Source: Altererythrobacter lutimaris
GTDB lineage: Bacteria > Pseudomonadota > Alphaproteobacteria > Sphingomonadales > Sphingomonadaceae
DNA: 64,000 nt
NCBI RefSeq assembly: GCF_013371495.1
Contig: NZ_JABWTA010000001.1
Span: 1 to 64,000, forward strand
Reading direction: 5' to 3'
Positions within the stretch are counted from its first letter, which is position 1; every line of letters starts with the position of its first letter. The position numbers were made by a program, and so were the translations under genes. Below the pieces are notes generated by a model. That model was not told the DNA's origin. It searched no databases and was given only the letters and a program-made list of their open reading frames with translations. Shown one piece after another: positions 18,994 to 28,320 of the stretch.

Positions 18994-19860
18994 TTAGGCC
19001 GCAAGCAGAGCTTCCAGTGCAGGGTGCGTAAAGCGATCCTTCAGCGTGATCACACTAAACTTTTCAACAATTCCGGGTAGTTGGCACGCCTCGACCAACT
19101 GTCCTGAAGCAAGCTCATCGCGCACGACAATAGGGGGCAGCACCGCTAGCCCTGCATCCTCGCGCGCAAGCAAGCGGAGCATCGCCATGTCATCGACTTC
19201 AGCAGCAATGGTCAGTGCATGATCCAAGCGCTCTGCGATCAAGTCGATATCATTGCGGTGGCCGCTGTCGCCGGTTGGCAGGATAAGCGGCTCGCCGGTC
19301 ATCAGCTCCGCATAGTCGGTGCGACCGCGTACACGTTCTGGCGTTCCGATCAGGCTGACCGGTTGCTCGTCAAGAACGCGCGCCGTCCATCGCGTTGCGG
19401 AATCGCGCAAAGGCACTTGGTTGACCAAAACCATGTCGATCACATGTGCTTCGAGCGCTGCAAGTAACTCGGCCGTAGAGCCTGAGCGGATGACAATGCG
19501 ATGCGATCCGTCAGCCAGAAGAGGGCGGAGCAATCCGAGCTGGAAGTTACGCGACAGGGTCGAAATCGCTCCGACGCGCAGCACCGGCTGACTATCCTCC
19601 AGTCCATCTTTCAAGCGTCTTTGCAGCGCTTCACCATGCGCAAAGATCGTGTCGCAATAGGCCATGGCGATTTGCCCGGCAGAGCTGAGGACCAGACCGC
19701 GTCCGCGCCGCTCGAACAGCGCATGGCCCAACTGGTGTTCGAGCTTCTTGATCTGCGCGGAAAGCGCCGACTGCGATACGTTCAAACGCTCAGCCGCGCG
19801 GGTCAGATGGCCTTCCTTTGCCACCGCCCAGAAATATCGCAAATGGTTGTAGTTCAGCAT
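18994..19860 (-). CDS. LysR-family transcriptional regulator, NhaR-like
   Basis: A 288-residue LysR regulator: N-terminal winged helix-turn-helix (HLRYFWAVAKEGHLTRAAERLNVSQSALSAQIKKLE, residues about 6-41) and a C-terminal substrate-binding domain. The start MLNYNHLRYFW and the whole HTH segment resemble NhaR, the sodium-responsive activator of the Na+/H+ antiporter gene nhaA. Lying upstream of and co-directional with a sodium-coupled bicarbonate permease, it probably controls that gene in response to Na+ or pH. The 120-bp gap to sbtA is AT-rich and includes related words (TTCGAATGA, ATCGAATGA) that may be operator half-sites. Confidence 0.85.
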   Translation of the reverse strand: MLNYNHLRYFWAVAKEGHLTRAAERLNVSQSALSAQIKKLEHQLGHALFERRGRGLVLSSAGQIAMAYCDTIFAHGEALQRRLKDGLEDSQPVLRVGAISTLSRNFQLGLLRPLLADGSHRIVIRSGSTAELLAALEAHVIDMVLVNQVPLRDSATRWTARVLDEQPVSLIGTPERVRGRTDYAELMTGEPLILPTGDSGHRNDIDLIAERLDHALTIAAEVDDMAMLRLLAREDAGLAVLPPIVVRDELASGQLVEACQLPGIVEKFSVITLKDRFTHPALEALLAA

Positions 19861-19924
19861 CGTAACGTTCGCTTTTTGTGATCAATATGCGAACCCCTAC
19901 AACGCGTTTCTCGACTGGTCGAGC

Positions 19925-20950
19925 CTAGCCTCCTTGACGAATTTCACTGAGTCGCCGTTCCCATTGGAGCGCATGTGTTATGATAGTTTCCAAGTTGTCA
20001 TGCTGAGGCTGCCAAGGGACAGTGGCTCTGATCTGCGACGGGTCTGATACGAGCGAATCAGGGTCGCCTGCGCGGCGGCCTTCAATGCGGCGGTCGAGCG
20101 GCTGGTTGGTCACACGGTCAACTGCGTCGAGCACCTCCATCACTGAGAAGCCGCGGCCATAACCGCAATTCATGGTGAGCGAGCGCTCGGGCTGTTCCAT
20201 CAGTGCTTCGAGAGCCAACACATGCGCGTTGGCCAAGTCAGCGACATGGATATAATCTCGCACGCCAGTGCCATCAGGTGTGTCGTAATCGGTCCCGAAC
20301 ACGCTGACATGGCCGCGTTTGCCTAAAGCTGCTTCGACCGCAACCTTGATCAGATGCGTTGCGCCTGCGGTTGACTGGCCGCTGCGCGCCTGGGGGTCAG
20401 CGCCCGCGACATTGAAATAGCGCAGTGCGCAGTGGTTCATCGGATGGGCGGCGGAGACATCGCTGAGCATCTGCTCGGTCATCAACTTCGTCCAACCATA
20501 GGGATTGATCGGAGACTTCGGGCTGTCCTCGGAAATCGGCGAGCTTTCCGGGATGCCATAGGTTGCGGCCGTCGAGGAAAAGATAAAATGCGGCACTCCG
20601 GCTTTTACGGCAGCCTCAGCCAAGGCAGCGCTCTTCGCGGTGTTGTTGTGATAATATTTGAGCGGGTTTTCCACGCTCTCAGGCACGATGATCGAGCCTG
20701 CAAAGTGCATGATCCCGCCCACTCCATTGCCCATACCTTGCTCGGCAAAAATGCGCGCGAGCAAGTCGGCATCGGCAATGTCGCCTTGGTAGAACGGGAC
20801 ATCGTCTGGCACAGCAAAGCGGAAGCCTGTGGTAAGGTTATCGATTACCGCAATAGACCAGCCTGCGTCTTTCAAGGCGAGTACGGCATGGCTGCCGATA
20901 TAGCCCGCGCCACCAGTGACGAGAACGGGAGGCTTGGAAGAGGTGCTCAT
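19925..20950 (-). CDS. galE: UDP-glucose 4-epimerase
   Basis: A 341-residue short-chain-dehydrogenase-fold epimerase interconverting UDP-galactose and UDP-glucose with bound NAD. The Rossmann motif TGGAGYIGSH is at residues about 12-21, and the catalytic Tyr and Lys are in NPYGWTK. Length is typical of GalE (about 338). It is the last gene of the - strand galactoside operon, 36 bp after galK, and completes the Leloir pathway. Confidence 0.95.
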   Translation of the reverse strand: MSTSSKPPVLVTGGAGYIGSHAVLALKDAGWSIAVIDNLTTGFRFAVPDDVPFYQGDIADADLLARIFAEQGMGNGVGGIMHFAGSIIVPESVENPLKYYHNNTAKSAALAEAAVKAGVPHFIFSSTAATYGIPESSPISEDSPKSPINPYGWTKLMTEQMLSDVSAAHPMNHCALRYFNVAGADPQARSGQSTAGATHLIKVAVEAALGKRGHVSVFGTDYDTPDGTGVRDYIHVADLANAHVLALEALMEQPERSLTMNCGYGRGFSVMEVLDAVDRVTNQPLDRRIEGRRAGDPDSLVSDPSQIRATVPWQPQHDNLETIITHALQWERRLSEIRQGG

Positions 20951-20986
20951 GAACGTGATCCTCGAAGACGCTTGGAAGAAGTGGAG

Positions 20987-22036
20987 CTAGGCTGCGGGCG
21001 AGCTGACGCTGGCAATCGGATAGGCGCTTTCGTGAGCGGCAAGCAACCGGCTTTGCCACTCGTCGAGCCTATCATCTGCAACACAGGCCACAATGCAGCC
21101 GCCAAATCCGCCCCCGGTTAATCGCGCGCCTACCGCGCCGAAACGAACTGCATCTTCGACCAGCGTGTCAATCGGCGGAAGCGACATTTCGAACAGGTCC
21201 CGCATCGATACATGGCTTTCGTTCATGAGAGCGCCAAGCTGGGTGGCGTCGGAGCGTCCTAACGCCTCTATCGCAGCAAGGACGCGCGTGTTCTCAGTCA
21301 CGCAGTGAAGCGCTCTGCGGCGAACATTGGCAGGCAACTCCGCCGCTTCAATCTCGGTTTCATCCAAATGACAGAGATCGTCGGTCTGGAAATGCTCTTT
21401 CGCAGCATCGCACTCGACCTTTCGCGCTGCATACTGACCATCAGTCAATTTGCGCGTGATGCCTGAATGGATCACTGCCATCGAATAGCCTGGAATGAGG
21501 TCGAGCAATTTCCAATCGAGCGTTTCTGTCTGGAGTGCCATTGCTTTGCCAGGGGAGGCGAGCGCGACTGCCATCTGGTCCATAATACCGCAGGGTACGC
21601 CAAGGAAGTTATTCTCGACCCGACGCGCCGCGACTGCCAGCTCGACATCGTTCGTTCCGTCTCCTCTCGCGTCACGGGCAGCCTTGAGGATTGCGACCAT
21701 CAGCGCAGCCGAAGACGAGAGACCGGAGCCAGCGGGCATGGTGGAGTTGATTGCAATATCCGCGCCGCCGGAAAGCAGTCCAAGCGACTTGGCTTCAATC
21801 ACCGCCCCAAGAGCAGGGTCGGCCCAATGGTCGGAAAAAGCGTCGTCCAATAACCTGGTGACTAGCCCTTCATGCTGGGCCGAACGGATCGTGACCTGTC
21901 TATCATCGCGCGGTCTCAGCTCGACTGTAATTCCGATCGCGAGCGCGGCTGGCAGCACGGTGCCGCCATTATAGTCGATATGCTCGCCGATCAGATTGAC
22001 GCGCGCGGGGCAAAATGCGCGAAAACTCTCAGACAT
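20987..22036 (-). CDS. galK: Galactokinase
   Basis: A 349-residue GHMP kinase that phosphorylates galactose to galactose-1-phosphate with ATP. The family signature VNLIGEHIDYNGG lies near the N-terminus, the ATP loop is PAGSGLSSSAAL, and GGGFGGC is near the C-terminus. I use the ATG at 22036 (MSESFRAFCPARVN); the in-frame start at 22072 would lie further inside galT and gives a non-family extension. The start overlaps the galT end by 8 bp, indicating translational coupling. Confidence 0.94.
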   Translation of the reverse strand: MSESFRAFCPARVNLIGEHIDYNGGTVLPAALAIGITVELRPRDDRQVTIRSAQHEGLVTRLLDDAFSDHWADPALGAVIEAKSLGLLSGGADIAINSTMPAGSGLSSSAALMVAILKAARDARGDGTNDVELAVAARRVENNFLGVPCGIMDQMAVALASPGKAMALQTETLDWKLLDLIPGYSMAVIHSGITRKLTDGQYAARKVECDAAKEHFQTDDLCHLDETEIEAAELPANVRRRALHCVTENTRVLAAIEALGRSDATQLGALMNESHVSMRDLFEMSLPPIDTLVEDAVRFGAVGARLTGGGFGGCIVACVADDRLDEWQSRLLAAHESAYPIASVSSPAA

Positions 22037-23117
22037 TGCGCAAAGCTTCCACTGCGCTTTCAGGCATGACATCGACGGTAAACGTCCCGGTGTGCTGCTC
22101 GACCGAGGCTAGGTATTTCACACGGCCCGGCGCGCGCAGCAGCGGGTAGAACTGGACGGTGAAATGGTAGCCCGGCGCTGCATGCGCTTCTGGGTTGGGC
22201 GCCGCATGAAATGCCATCATGGTCGCTGCCGGCCCTTCGAACATAGCGTCAAAGCGGCGTGTGATCTCACCGAGCCACTCCGCCAGCGCTTCCAGCTCAC
22301 CGTCTGTGCAATCCCATGGACCCGCGCGGCGCTCCATCGGGGCAAGCCAAACTTCATAGGGGAAGCGCGCAAAGCGCGGGACAAAGGCCGCGATCCCGCC
22401 GCTTTCACCCAAGCCATAGTCCGGCGTTGCGATATTGATCTCTGCAGCAAGGTCATAGCCATCGGCGAAGGCGCTCATCGCCTGCTGCTGGACATGCGGG
22501 ATGTGCTTGAAGCCGTAGATTTGCCCGTGCGGGTGGTGCAGCGTTACGCCCACTTCATCGCCGCGGTTCTCGAACGGCAGAACATAGTTGCAACCCGATG
22601 AGAAAAGCGCATCGTAGCGGTCTAGAATTGCTGAGAGAAGCAACCGGCGACGATCCTTGCCGATCGTGTGCAGACTGCCGCTCGCCTTTGGCGAATAGAC
22701 AACCACTTCGCAGGCGCCCTTGGCGGGTTCACTTGCCATCCCGGCCAGCTGGGCGGTTTCGGATGCGGAGTTGTGAAAAGCGGCAAATTTGTTGTCGAAT
22801 ATCGCGAGCTCGAAATCCTCGAAAGGGATTTCCGTTGCAGGTCCGTCTGCTCGTGTCGGAGCAAGGGGATCGTCCGCAGCAGGCGGCTTGAACGTGCGAT
22901 TCTGCCTGTGTGCTGCGTAGACATTCCACTCGCTGCGCAGGGGATGGAAGCGGACTTCACCGCCTTGCGCGATTTCGTCCGCACTTTCCGGCATAGGCGC
23001 GAGGTTGTGCTCCTCATGGCCGTAGAGATAGAGCTTCCGTCCATCGGCTTTGCGATAATCACGCCGCCAAACCGGCGCTTCACCTACTGCGCGCCTCAGC
23101 CTGTGTTGATCGCTCAT
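22029..23117 (-). CDS. galT: Galactose-1-phosphate uridylyltransferase
   Basis: A 362-residue HIT-superfamily enzyme that exchanges UMP between UDP-glucose and galactose-1-phosphate. The active-site motif HHPHGQIYGF contains the nucleophilic His of the HPHxQ signature, and an N-terminal FDNKFAAF segment typical of GalT is present. The start is taken at the ATG at 23117, which overlaps the glpD stop as ATGA; an alternative in-frame start lies at 23144. Third gene of the operon. Confidence 0.94.
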   Translation of the reverse strand: MSDQHRLRRAVGEAPVWRRDYRKADGRKLYLYGHEEHNLAPMPESADEIAQGGEVRFHPLRSEWNVYAAHRQNRTFKPPAADDPLAPTRADGPATEIPFEDFELAIFDNKFAAFHNSASETAQLAGMASEPAKGACEVVVYSPKASGSLHTIGKDRRRLLLSAILDRYDALFSSGCNYVLPFENRGDEVGVTLHHPHGQIYGFKHIPHVQQQAMSAFADGYDLAAEINIATPDYGLGESGGIAAFVPRFARFPYEVWLAPMERRAGPWDCTDGELEALAEWLGEITRRFDAMFEGPAATMMAFHAAPNPEAHAAPGYHFTVQFYPLLRAPGRVKYLASVEQHTGTFTVDVMPESAVEALRNV

Positions 23118-24607
23118 GCGGCTTGCCTTCGCCGGCTGAACCAATCGCGGATCTTGGCCTTGGCGGTTTCGTCCAGATGCAATTCAAGCTTGCTTCGCCG
23201 CCACAAGACATCTTCGGCAGTGGTCACGAATTCGTGCTCAACCAGATATCGCAATTCGGCTTCGTAGAGGTCGCCGCCAAAATGCTTGCCAAGGTCCTCC
23301 AAACCGTTCGCATCGCCGAGTATCTGGCTGATGCGTGTGCCATAAGCGCGAGCCAGACGAATTGTTCCGTCGGGGCCAAACCACGGATAGCGGGTAACGC
23401 ATTGGACAAAAAATTCATCAAAGCGAGCGGGATCAATATCGCCGCCCGGCAGATCAGCTTCTGCGGTCCAGCTTTCGCCGTCACCAAGGCCAAGTTTCTC
23501 CAGCGCATGCTCGGCAAGCTTGCGATAGGTTGTGATCTTGCCGCCGAAAATCGACAGGATCGGCGGGCCGTCTTCATCCAGCGCGAAGACATAGTCGCGC
23601 GTCACTGTCGAGTTGTCAGACGCATTGTCTTCGTAAAGCGGGCGCACACCGGAATAGTCTGAGACGGCTTGATCCGGCGTCACATCGACCCGCAGATACT
23701 CGTTTACGGCATCGCAAATATAAGCCCGTTCTTCATCGGAGATCGCGACAGTGTTGGGGTCTTCCTTGAACAAGACGTCGGTTGTCCCGACCAGCGTGAA
23801 TTCGCGTTCATAAGGTATCGCGAAAACGATACGGTCATCCTTGTTCTGGAAGATGTAAGCGTGGCGGCCTTCATAAAGCTTCGGGAAGATCAGATGGCTG
23901 CCTTTGACCAGCCGTAAGTTCCGCTGGTTGTTTCCAGGCTTGGCAAGTCCCAGCACATCATCAACCCAAGGACCTGCCGAGTTCACTACGATGCGCGCTT
24001 TGACCCGGCGTTCGCTGCCATCAGCAGCGCGAAGCGTTGCCAGCCAAAGGTCCTTGCGACGGTCCAGCGCGACACAATTGGTCCGCGTTAGAACCGCAGC
24101 GCCGCGCTCCTTCGCGTCCATTGCGTTGAGGACTACAAGACGCGAATCCTCAACCCAACAATCGGAATACTCAAAGCCTTTTTTCAGGCGGCTTTCGAGG
24201 ATTTCCGCATGAGGGTAGTCGCGCAGGTTGACTGTTCGTGTACCGGGCAGCAGTTTTCGCCCACCCAGATTGTCGTAGAGAAACAGCCCCAAACGCAGCA
24301 TCCATTTGGGGCGAAGGCCTTCATCATGCGGCAAAACAAACCGCAGCGGCCAGATGATATGAGGAGCGATATTCAAGAGTCGCTCGCGCTCGATCAGGCT
24401 CTCCCGAACCAAGCGAAACTCGTAATGCTCAAGATAGCGCAGTCCACCATGTACAAGTTTGGTCGAAGCGCTGGATGTATGCTGAGCGAGATCGTCTTTC
24501 TCAACCAGCAGCACGGATTGTCCACGCCCTGCCGCGTCGCGAGCAATGCCCGCGCCGTTGATCCCGCCGCCAATGACAAGCAAGTCGTAAGTCTGATCAG
24601 AGGTCAA
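23114..24607 (-). CDS. glpD: Aerobic glycerol-3-phosphate dehydrogenase
   Basis: A 497-residue FAD enzyme oxidising sn-glycerol-3-phosphate to dihydroxyacetone phosphate and passing electrons to quinone. The FAD motif GGGINGAGIARDAAGRG is near the N-terminus, followed by SSASTKLVHGGLRYLEHYEF as in GlpD. It is a peripheral inner-membrane enzyme in the family. It sits inside the galactose operon with ATGA overlaps on both sides, so it is co-translated with the alpha-galactosidase and galT. This is unusual and suggests that the substrates of the locus release glycerol or glycerol-3-phosphate as well as galactose. No glycerol kinase gene is present here. Confidence 0.94.
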   Translation of the reverse strand: MTSDQTYDLLVIGGGINGAGIARDAAGRGQSVLLVEKDDLAQHTSSASTKLVHGGLRYLEHYEFRLVRESLIERERLLNIAPHIIWPLRFVLPHDEGLRPKWMLRLGLFLYDNLGGRKLLPGTRTVNLRDYPHAEILESRLKKGFEYSDCWVEDSRLVVLNAMDAKERGAAVLTRTNCVALDRRKDLWLATLRAADGSERRVKARIVVNSAGPWVDDVLGLAKPGNNQRNLRLVKGSHLIFPKLYEGRHAYIFQNKDDRIVFAIPYEREFTLVGTTDVLFKEDPNTVAISDEERAYICDAVNEYLRVDVTPDQAVSDYSGVRPLYEDNASDNSTVTRDYVFALDEDGPPILSIFGGKITTYRKLAEHALEKLGLGDGESWTAEADLPGGDIDPARFDEFFVQCVTRYPWFGPDGTIRLARAYGTRISQILGDANGLEDLGKHFGGDLYEAELRYLVEHEFVTTAEDVLWRRSKLELHLDETAKAKIRDWFSRRRQAA

Positions 24608-26871
24608 TGCTCAGCTTTCAAATGATAGATCAGGCAAGTGTCAGGATAAACCAATGGCGCCTGAATACCATGCTCCATCAAAACCGAGCCAGAGAACACT
24701 GCTCCGTCCCCAGCCAGATTGGCCGCATCGACTATCGATTGGCCCTGAATGGCCGGAACTTGATGCGGCCAGACCAGCTTCAGTCGGTATCGCTTCGCAG
24801 GATCGAGGCCACTGAAGTATGTACGAGCGGGATGCATTTGCGGATCGACTTCAGTCTTGGCCCAGGAAAACAGTGCTTCGTCCTTGGACTTTGACACACA
24901 CCCAACAAAGTTGATGATGTCTGATCGCTCCAAGCGGAAGAACTCGCCTGAATGGATAAGGTCGCGGTGCTTCTTGTAGAGCGCGACACCGGCTTTGAGC
25001 ACGTCGAGATCGGTCTCGTTCTCTTCTCGAAGATCCAGCTCCATGCCCATGTGACCGAAGATCGCAGTTGCAACGCGATATTCCATCGTGAAGCGCCGAC
25101 CGGTTATGTGACAACGCTTTGGTCCTACGTGCGACCCGAGGACTCTCAAGGGAAGAAAATAGCTCGCTCCGCGCTGGATGTCCTGACGCTGACGGGCATC
25201 GTTATTGTCGGAAGTCCAGACCCGATCCGTATGCTGCAGAATTCCGTAATCGGCACGCGCGCCGCCAGACGAGCAGCTTTCGATTTCCAGGTCAGGATGG
25301 GCTTGGCGGATTGCCGCAAGCAGCTTGTATACCGCTTTTGTCTGGCGATGCATCGCTGCACGACCAGCGCTCGCCGGGAAATTCGTATCCCGGTTCATGT
25401 CCCATTTGATGTAAGCGATGGAAAGTTCGGCGACCAACCCGGTGATTCTCTCGAAGAGATACTCAAAGACCTCTTGCTTGGTGAGATCGAGTGTCAGCTG
25501 ACCGCGGAACGGCACCGCCTCAAGACCTTCTGCCCTTAGCACCCAATCGGGATGTTTGCTGTAGAGCTCGCTGTCCGGATTGACCATTTCCGGCTCGAAC
25601 CAGAGGCCAAATTCCATGCCAAGAGAGTGCACTTTGTCGACCAGCGGTCTAAGGCCTTCAGGGTAGACGTCATCTGAAACCCACCAGTCGCCAAGACCAG
25701 AACTATCGCTGCGCCGTCCGCCAAACCAGCCATCGTCAAGCACGAAGCGCTCTGCTCCGACTGCTGCGGCTTTCTCGGCGAGCTCGTGAAGAGCACTCAT
25801 ATCATGATCGAAATAGACCGCTTCCCATGTATTGTAGTGCACCGGACGCGGCTTCGCGATGTGCCGCTGTTCCAGGATGTCAGTGGCCAGATGGTAGTGC
25901 AGTCGACGTGACACATCGCCGAAACCGTCGCGCGACCAGCATGCGATCATATCGGGAGTGCGATATTCCTCTCCCGGCGCGAGACGGATTTCCCCGGGGA
26001 GGGGCATCTCACCCATCTGTACAATGGTCCGACCATCGTTCTGACGATCTACTCGCCAGCGATGATTGCCGCTCCATGAGAGATGGAAAGCGGCTGCAAG
26101 TCCCTGTTCTTCTTGAGTCGCGGGTGTCCCAAGAAACAGCCCCGGAAATACATCGTGGCTTGTGCGCCCGGCCTTGTTTTCGCGAACGATGCTGCCTCTG
26201 AATGCATCGATCTCCTCGATCTGGAATTCTCCGGCCCAGCGTCCGGTAAAGCTGAGAGTGCGGGAAAGCCTGGAATCAACAGGGATGCAGAGGCTCGCGC
26301 ACCATTCGACATTCAACGGTTCATCGGACGCGTTGATGAGCGTTGTAGCGCAAGTCAGAACTCCGCTGTCGCCGGTGAGCGAAAACTCGTGGCGAACCTC
26401 GATACCAGCGGTTATGTCACGACACTTTAATACCACGTGGCGTTCGTCCGCCTGCTCGACCGTAAAGGTCTTGAGATTGATGGCCCAATGCTGACCCGAT
26501 CTATGCGCCAGCAGGCCAGATGGGCCAGAAACTCCGCTGCCGATCTCATTGAGCAGCGATCCCCGAACAGGGTTCGTTGGCCCGCCTGGTATGTGTTTTC
26601 GGGTCTGAAGAACCGACAGCTCATTAGGTGCCGCATTGGGAATATCAGGCCCGGCATAAAGCAACGCTGGCGCGGTGTCTGGTCCTACTTCGAGAACAAC
26701 CAGTGTTCCGCTCGCGCGCAGGGTGACGAACTGATGTCCGGTCAGATCCCCGCGCGGCACGGCTGCGGTGCCCACGCTTTCATCGAAGGATAAATTCTCA
26801 CCATCCGCGAGTGTGTTCTTCGCCTCGTTCTCCCCGCGAAGTGAGCCACACGATTTGACACTCTCTGTCAT
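24604..26871 (-). CDS. Alpha-galactosidase, glycoside hydrolase family 36
   Basis: A 755-residue GH36 enzyme releasing terminal alpha-linked galactose. The layout is an N-terminal beta-sandwich, a (beta/alpha)8 barrel with VLDDGWFG and the nucleophile Asp in YIKWDMNRD, and the acid/base Asp in TSDNNDARQRQ. CSSGGARAD is also family-typical. There is no signal peptide, so it is cytoplasmic and acts on imported oligosaccharides (raffinose or melibiose type, or galactosyl-glycerol; inferred). I chose the ATG at 26871; an upstream TTG at 26895 is possible. First gene of the operon alpha-gal-glpD-galT-galK-galE, divergent from an AraC regulator. Confidence 0.92.
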   Translation of the reverse strand: MTESVKSCGSLRGENEAKNTLADGENLSFDESVGTAAVPRGDLTGHQFVTLRASGTLVVLEVGPDTAPALLYAGPDIPNAAPNELSVLQTRKHIPGGPTNPVRGSLLNEIGSGVSGPSGLLAHRSGQHWAINLKTFTVEQADERHVVLKCRDITAGIEVRHEFSLTGDSGVLTCATTLINASDEPLNVEWCASLCIPVDSRLSRTLSFTGRWAGEFQIEEIDAFRGSIVRENKAGRTSHDVFPGLFLGTPATQEEQGLAAAFHLSWSGNHRWRVDRQNDGRTIVQMGEMPLPGEIRLAPGEEYRTPDMIACWSRDGFGDVSRRLHYHLATDILEQRHIAKPRPVHYNTWEAVYFDHDMSALHELAEKAAAVGAERFVLDDGWFGGRRSDSSGLGDWWVSDDVYPEGLRPLVDKVHSLGMEFGLWFEPEMVNPDSELYSKHPDWVLRAEGLEAVPFRGQLTLDLTKQEVFEYLFERITGLVAELSIAYIKWDMNRDTNFPASAGRAAMHRQTKAVYKLLAAIRQAHPDLEIESCSSGGARADYGILQHTDRVWTSDNNDARQRQDIQRGASYFLPLRVLGSHVGPKRCHITGRRFTMEYRVATAIFGHMGMELDLREENETDLDVLKAGVALYKKHRDLIHSGEFFRLERSDIINFVGCVSKSKDEALFSWAKTEVDPQMHPARTYFSGLDPAKRYRLKLVWPHQVPAIQGQSIVDAANLAGDGAVFSGSVLMEHGIQAPLVYPDTCLIYHLKAEH

Positions 26872-27040
26872 CCAACACGTCCATCCTGTCCCCAAGCGTG
26901 GCCATTCAGCCTTGATCGCCTACGACAAGAAACGCACTCTTTTTGCATAAGTGAAGGGCAAATTTGGCGCAGCATGAATATTTTGGTATTCGTGTAGTTC
27001 ATGTTCGTAGAATTAGTACCTCGGCTTGGTTAAGCCATTA
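26872..27040. promoter_or_regulatory. Divergent control region between alpha-galactosidase operon and araC-type gene
   Basis: 169 bp between the two divergent starts. An inverted repeat GAATA-TTTTGG-TATTC at 26976-26991 and nearby direct repeats (TTCGTGTAG, TTCGTAGAA, 26989-27014) are candidate sites for the AraC-family regulator. The region is AT-rich relative to its surroundings. No operator is proven. Confidence 0.45.
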
Positions 27041-27907
27041 ATGGATGAACCTATGTGGGAAGAGAAAGTCTACAAGCAAAATCTGCACTTGTCGCCTATT
27101 GGTGGGATCAAGATTGCATGCTTTCTGCATAATGGTGTGGGTGTTCTGACAAGCAAGCGAGTGTTGCCGCACTTTACGCTGGTTTATGTCACTCGAGGGC
27201 AAGGACGCTATCGCGATGAGCGGGGCCTCGATCTCAAGGTTGAAGCGGGCGATGCGATTGTGGTCTTCCCTGGCCGTGAACATTGGTATGGACCCGCGAA
27301 GGGCGAGACATGGGATGAGTTTTACCTTGTTTTCGAAGGGCCGGTATTCGACATGTGGCGGGAAGTGGGCTGCTTTGATCGAGATCATCCCGTTATTCCG
27401 CTTAAGCCCCTGAATTTCTGGCGCGATCGTATCCTACAGGTCATCGGTCGTTCGCAAGCTGTAACTGAAAGCGAACTCTTGCAGGAGTCCATCCAGTTGC
27501 AGGAATTGCTCGCTGACATTCAACAGGCGGGTCAGGAGGATTATAGCAATGATATCGTCTGGGTGGAGCAGGCCAAAGCAGCCGTTTCCGAACATCTTGA
27601 TATACGGGTCGCCGCGTGCTCCCTTGGCTATTCCTACGAGGCATTTCGCAAGCGTTTCCGAAAGCTGGCAGGCCGTTCGCCAGGCCAATTCAGAACTGGC
27701 CTCTTAATGGAGCGGGCATGCGAGATGCTGAGCGAGCCGGGCATACTCTTGCGCGATATTGCGGAAGAACTTGGATATTGCGACGAGTATCATTTCAGTC
27801 GCCAATTCAGCAAAACCGTGGGTTGGTCACCGACTGAATACCGCTCACGAGTGAAGCGTGAAATCGTCAAATTTGATGAAATGGGAAACCATGAGATGGA
27901 AGGCTAG
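27041..27907 (+). CDS. AraC-family transcriptional regulator of the galactoside locus
   Basis: A 288-residue regulator with an N-terminal cupin (AraC-binding) sugar-sensing domain (TRGQGRYRDERG ... VEAGDAIVVFPGREHWYGP) and a C-terminal double helix-turn-helix. HTH1 is around HLDIRVAACSLGYSYEAFRKRF; HTH2 is around LLRDIAEELGYCDEYHFSRQF. Length and layout match sugar-responsive AraC proteins. The start is uncertain: a TTG at 27026, ATG at 27041 and ATG at 27053 are in frame without a clear ribosome-binding site. Its position between the divergent GH36 operon and the TonB-receptor gene points to local control of both. Confidence 0.85.
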   Translation: MDEPMWEEKVYKQNLHLSPIGGIKIACFLHNGVGVLTSKRVLPHFTLVYVTRGQGRYRDERGLDLKVEAGDAIVVFPGREHWYGPAKGETWDEFYLVFEGPVFDMWREVGCFDRDHPVIPLKPLNFWRDRILQVIGRSQAVTESELLQESIQLQELLADIQQAGQEDYSNDIVWVEQAKAAVSEHLDIRVAACSLGYSYEAFRKRFRKLAGRSPGQFRTGLLMERACEMLSEPGILLRDIAEELGYCDEYHFSRQFSKTVGWSPTEYRSRVKREIVKFDEMGNHEMEG

Positions 27908-28320
27908 TTTTTTCGAGACAGCCTTCCTTTGCCTCGCAGCCAGTCCTCCCAATCGAGATTCTGTCGCTGCGATTTCCAGTTGGTAAATGCCAAAAAATAC
28001 ATCTTGCTTCCAATACGCCTATTCAATTCGCGGCACAAAGCGCGATGTTGGGGTTGAAAGACGAGTTCGAAAGAGGCTCGCTTTGGTGTTTGGCACGCGT
28101 TGGAACGTGTGCTGCGGGAGAAGGAGGAGAGTGGAACGAGCGATACAAACTTCGCCGGTCATAATTGCCTGGTGGGTTGTTCCTATCTGTCTGGCAAACC
28201 GCCTGACCCGAAATCCGACATTACCAATCACCGTTGCCAGCTCTTCTGCTGCGCTCACATTTTGAAGCCAATCGAGTGCTTCCAACTTAAAAAACAACGA
28301 AACTCTTAGGGAGACAGAGA
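27908..28320. other. Intergenic region before the TonB-dependent receptor gene
   Basis: 413 bp without a convincing gene; the short open frames on both strands encode nothing recognisable. It holds the near-perfect inverted repeat TTGGTA-AA-TGCCAA at 27980-27993, which shares TTGGTA with the divergent control region upstream and might be an AraC-regulator site. A ribosome-binding site AGGGAGA lies at about 28308-28314, just before the receptor ATG. Confidence 0.4.

Noticed and set aside
28019..28297. 92-codon - strand open frame before the TonB receptor gene
   Set aside because: No similarity or ribosome-binding site, and a + strand frame of equal size overlaps it; most likely untranslated control DNA.
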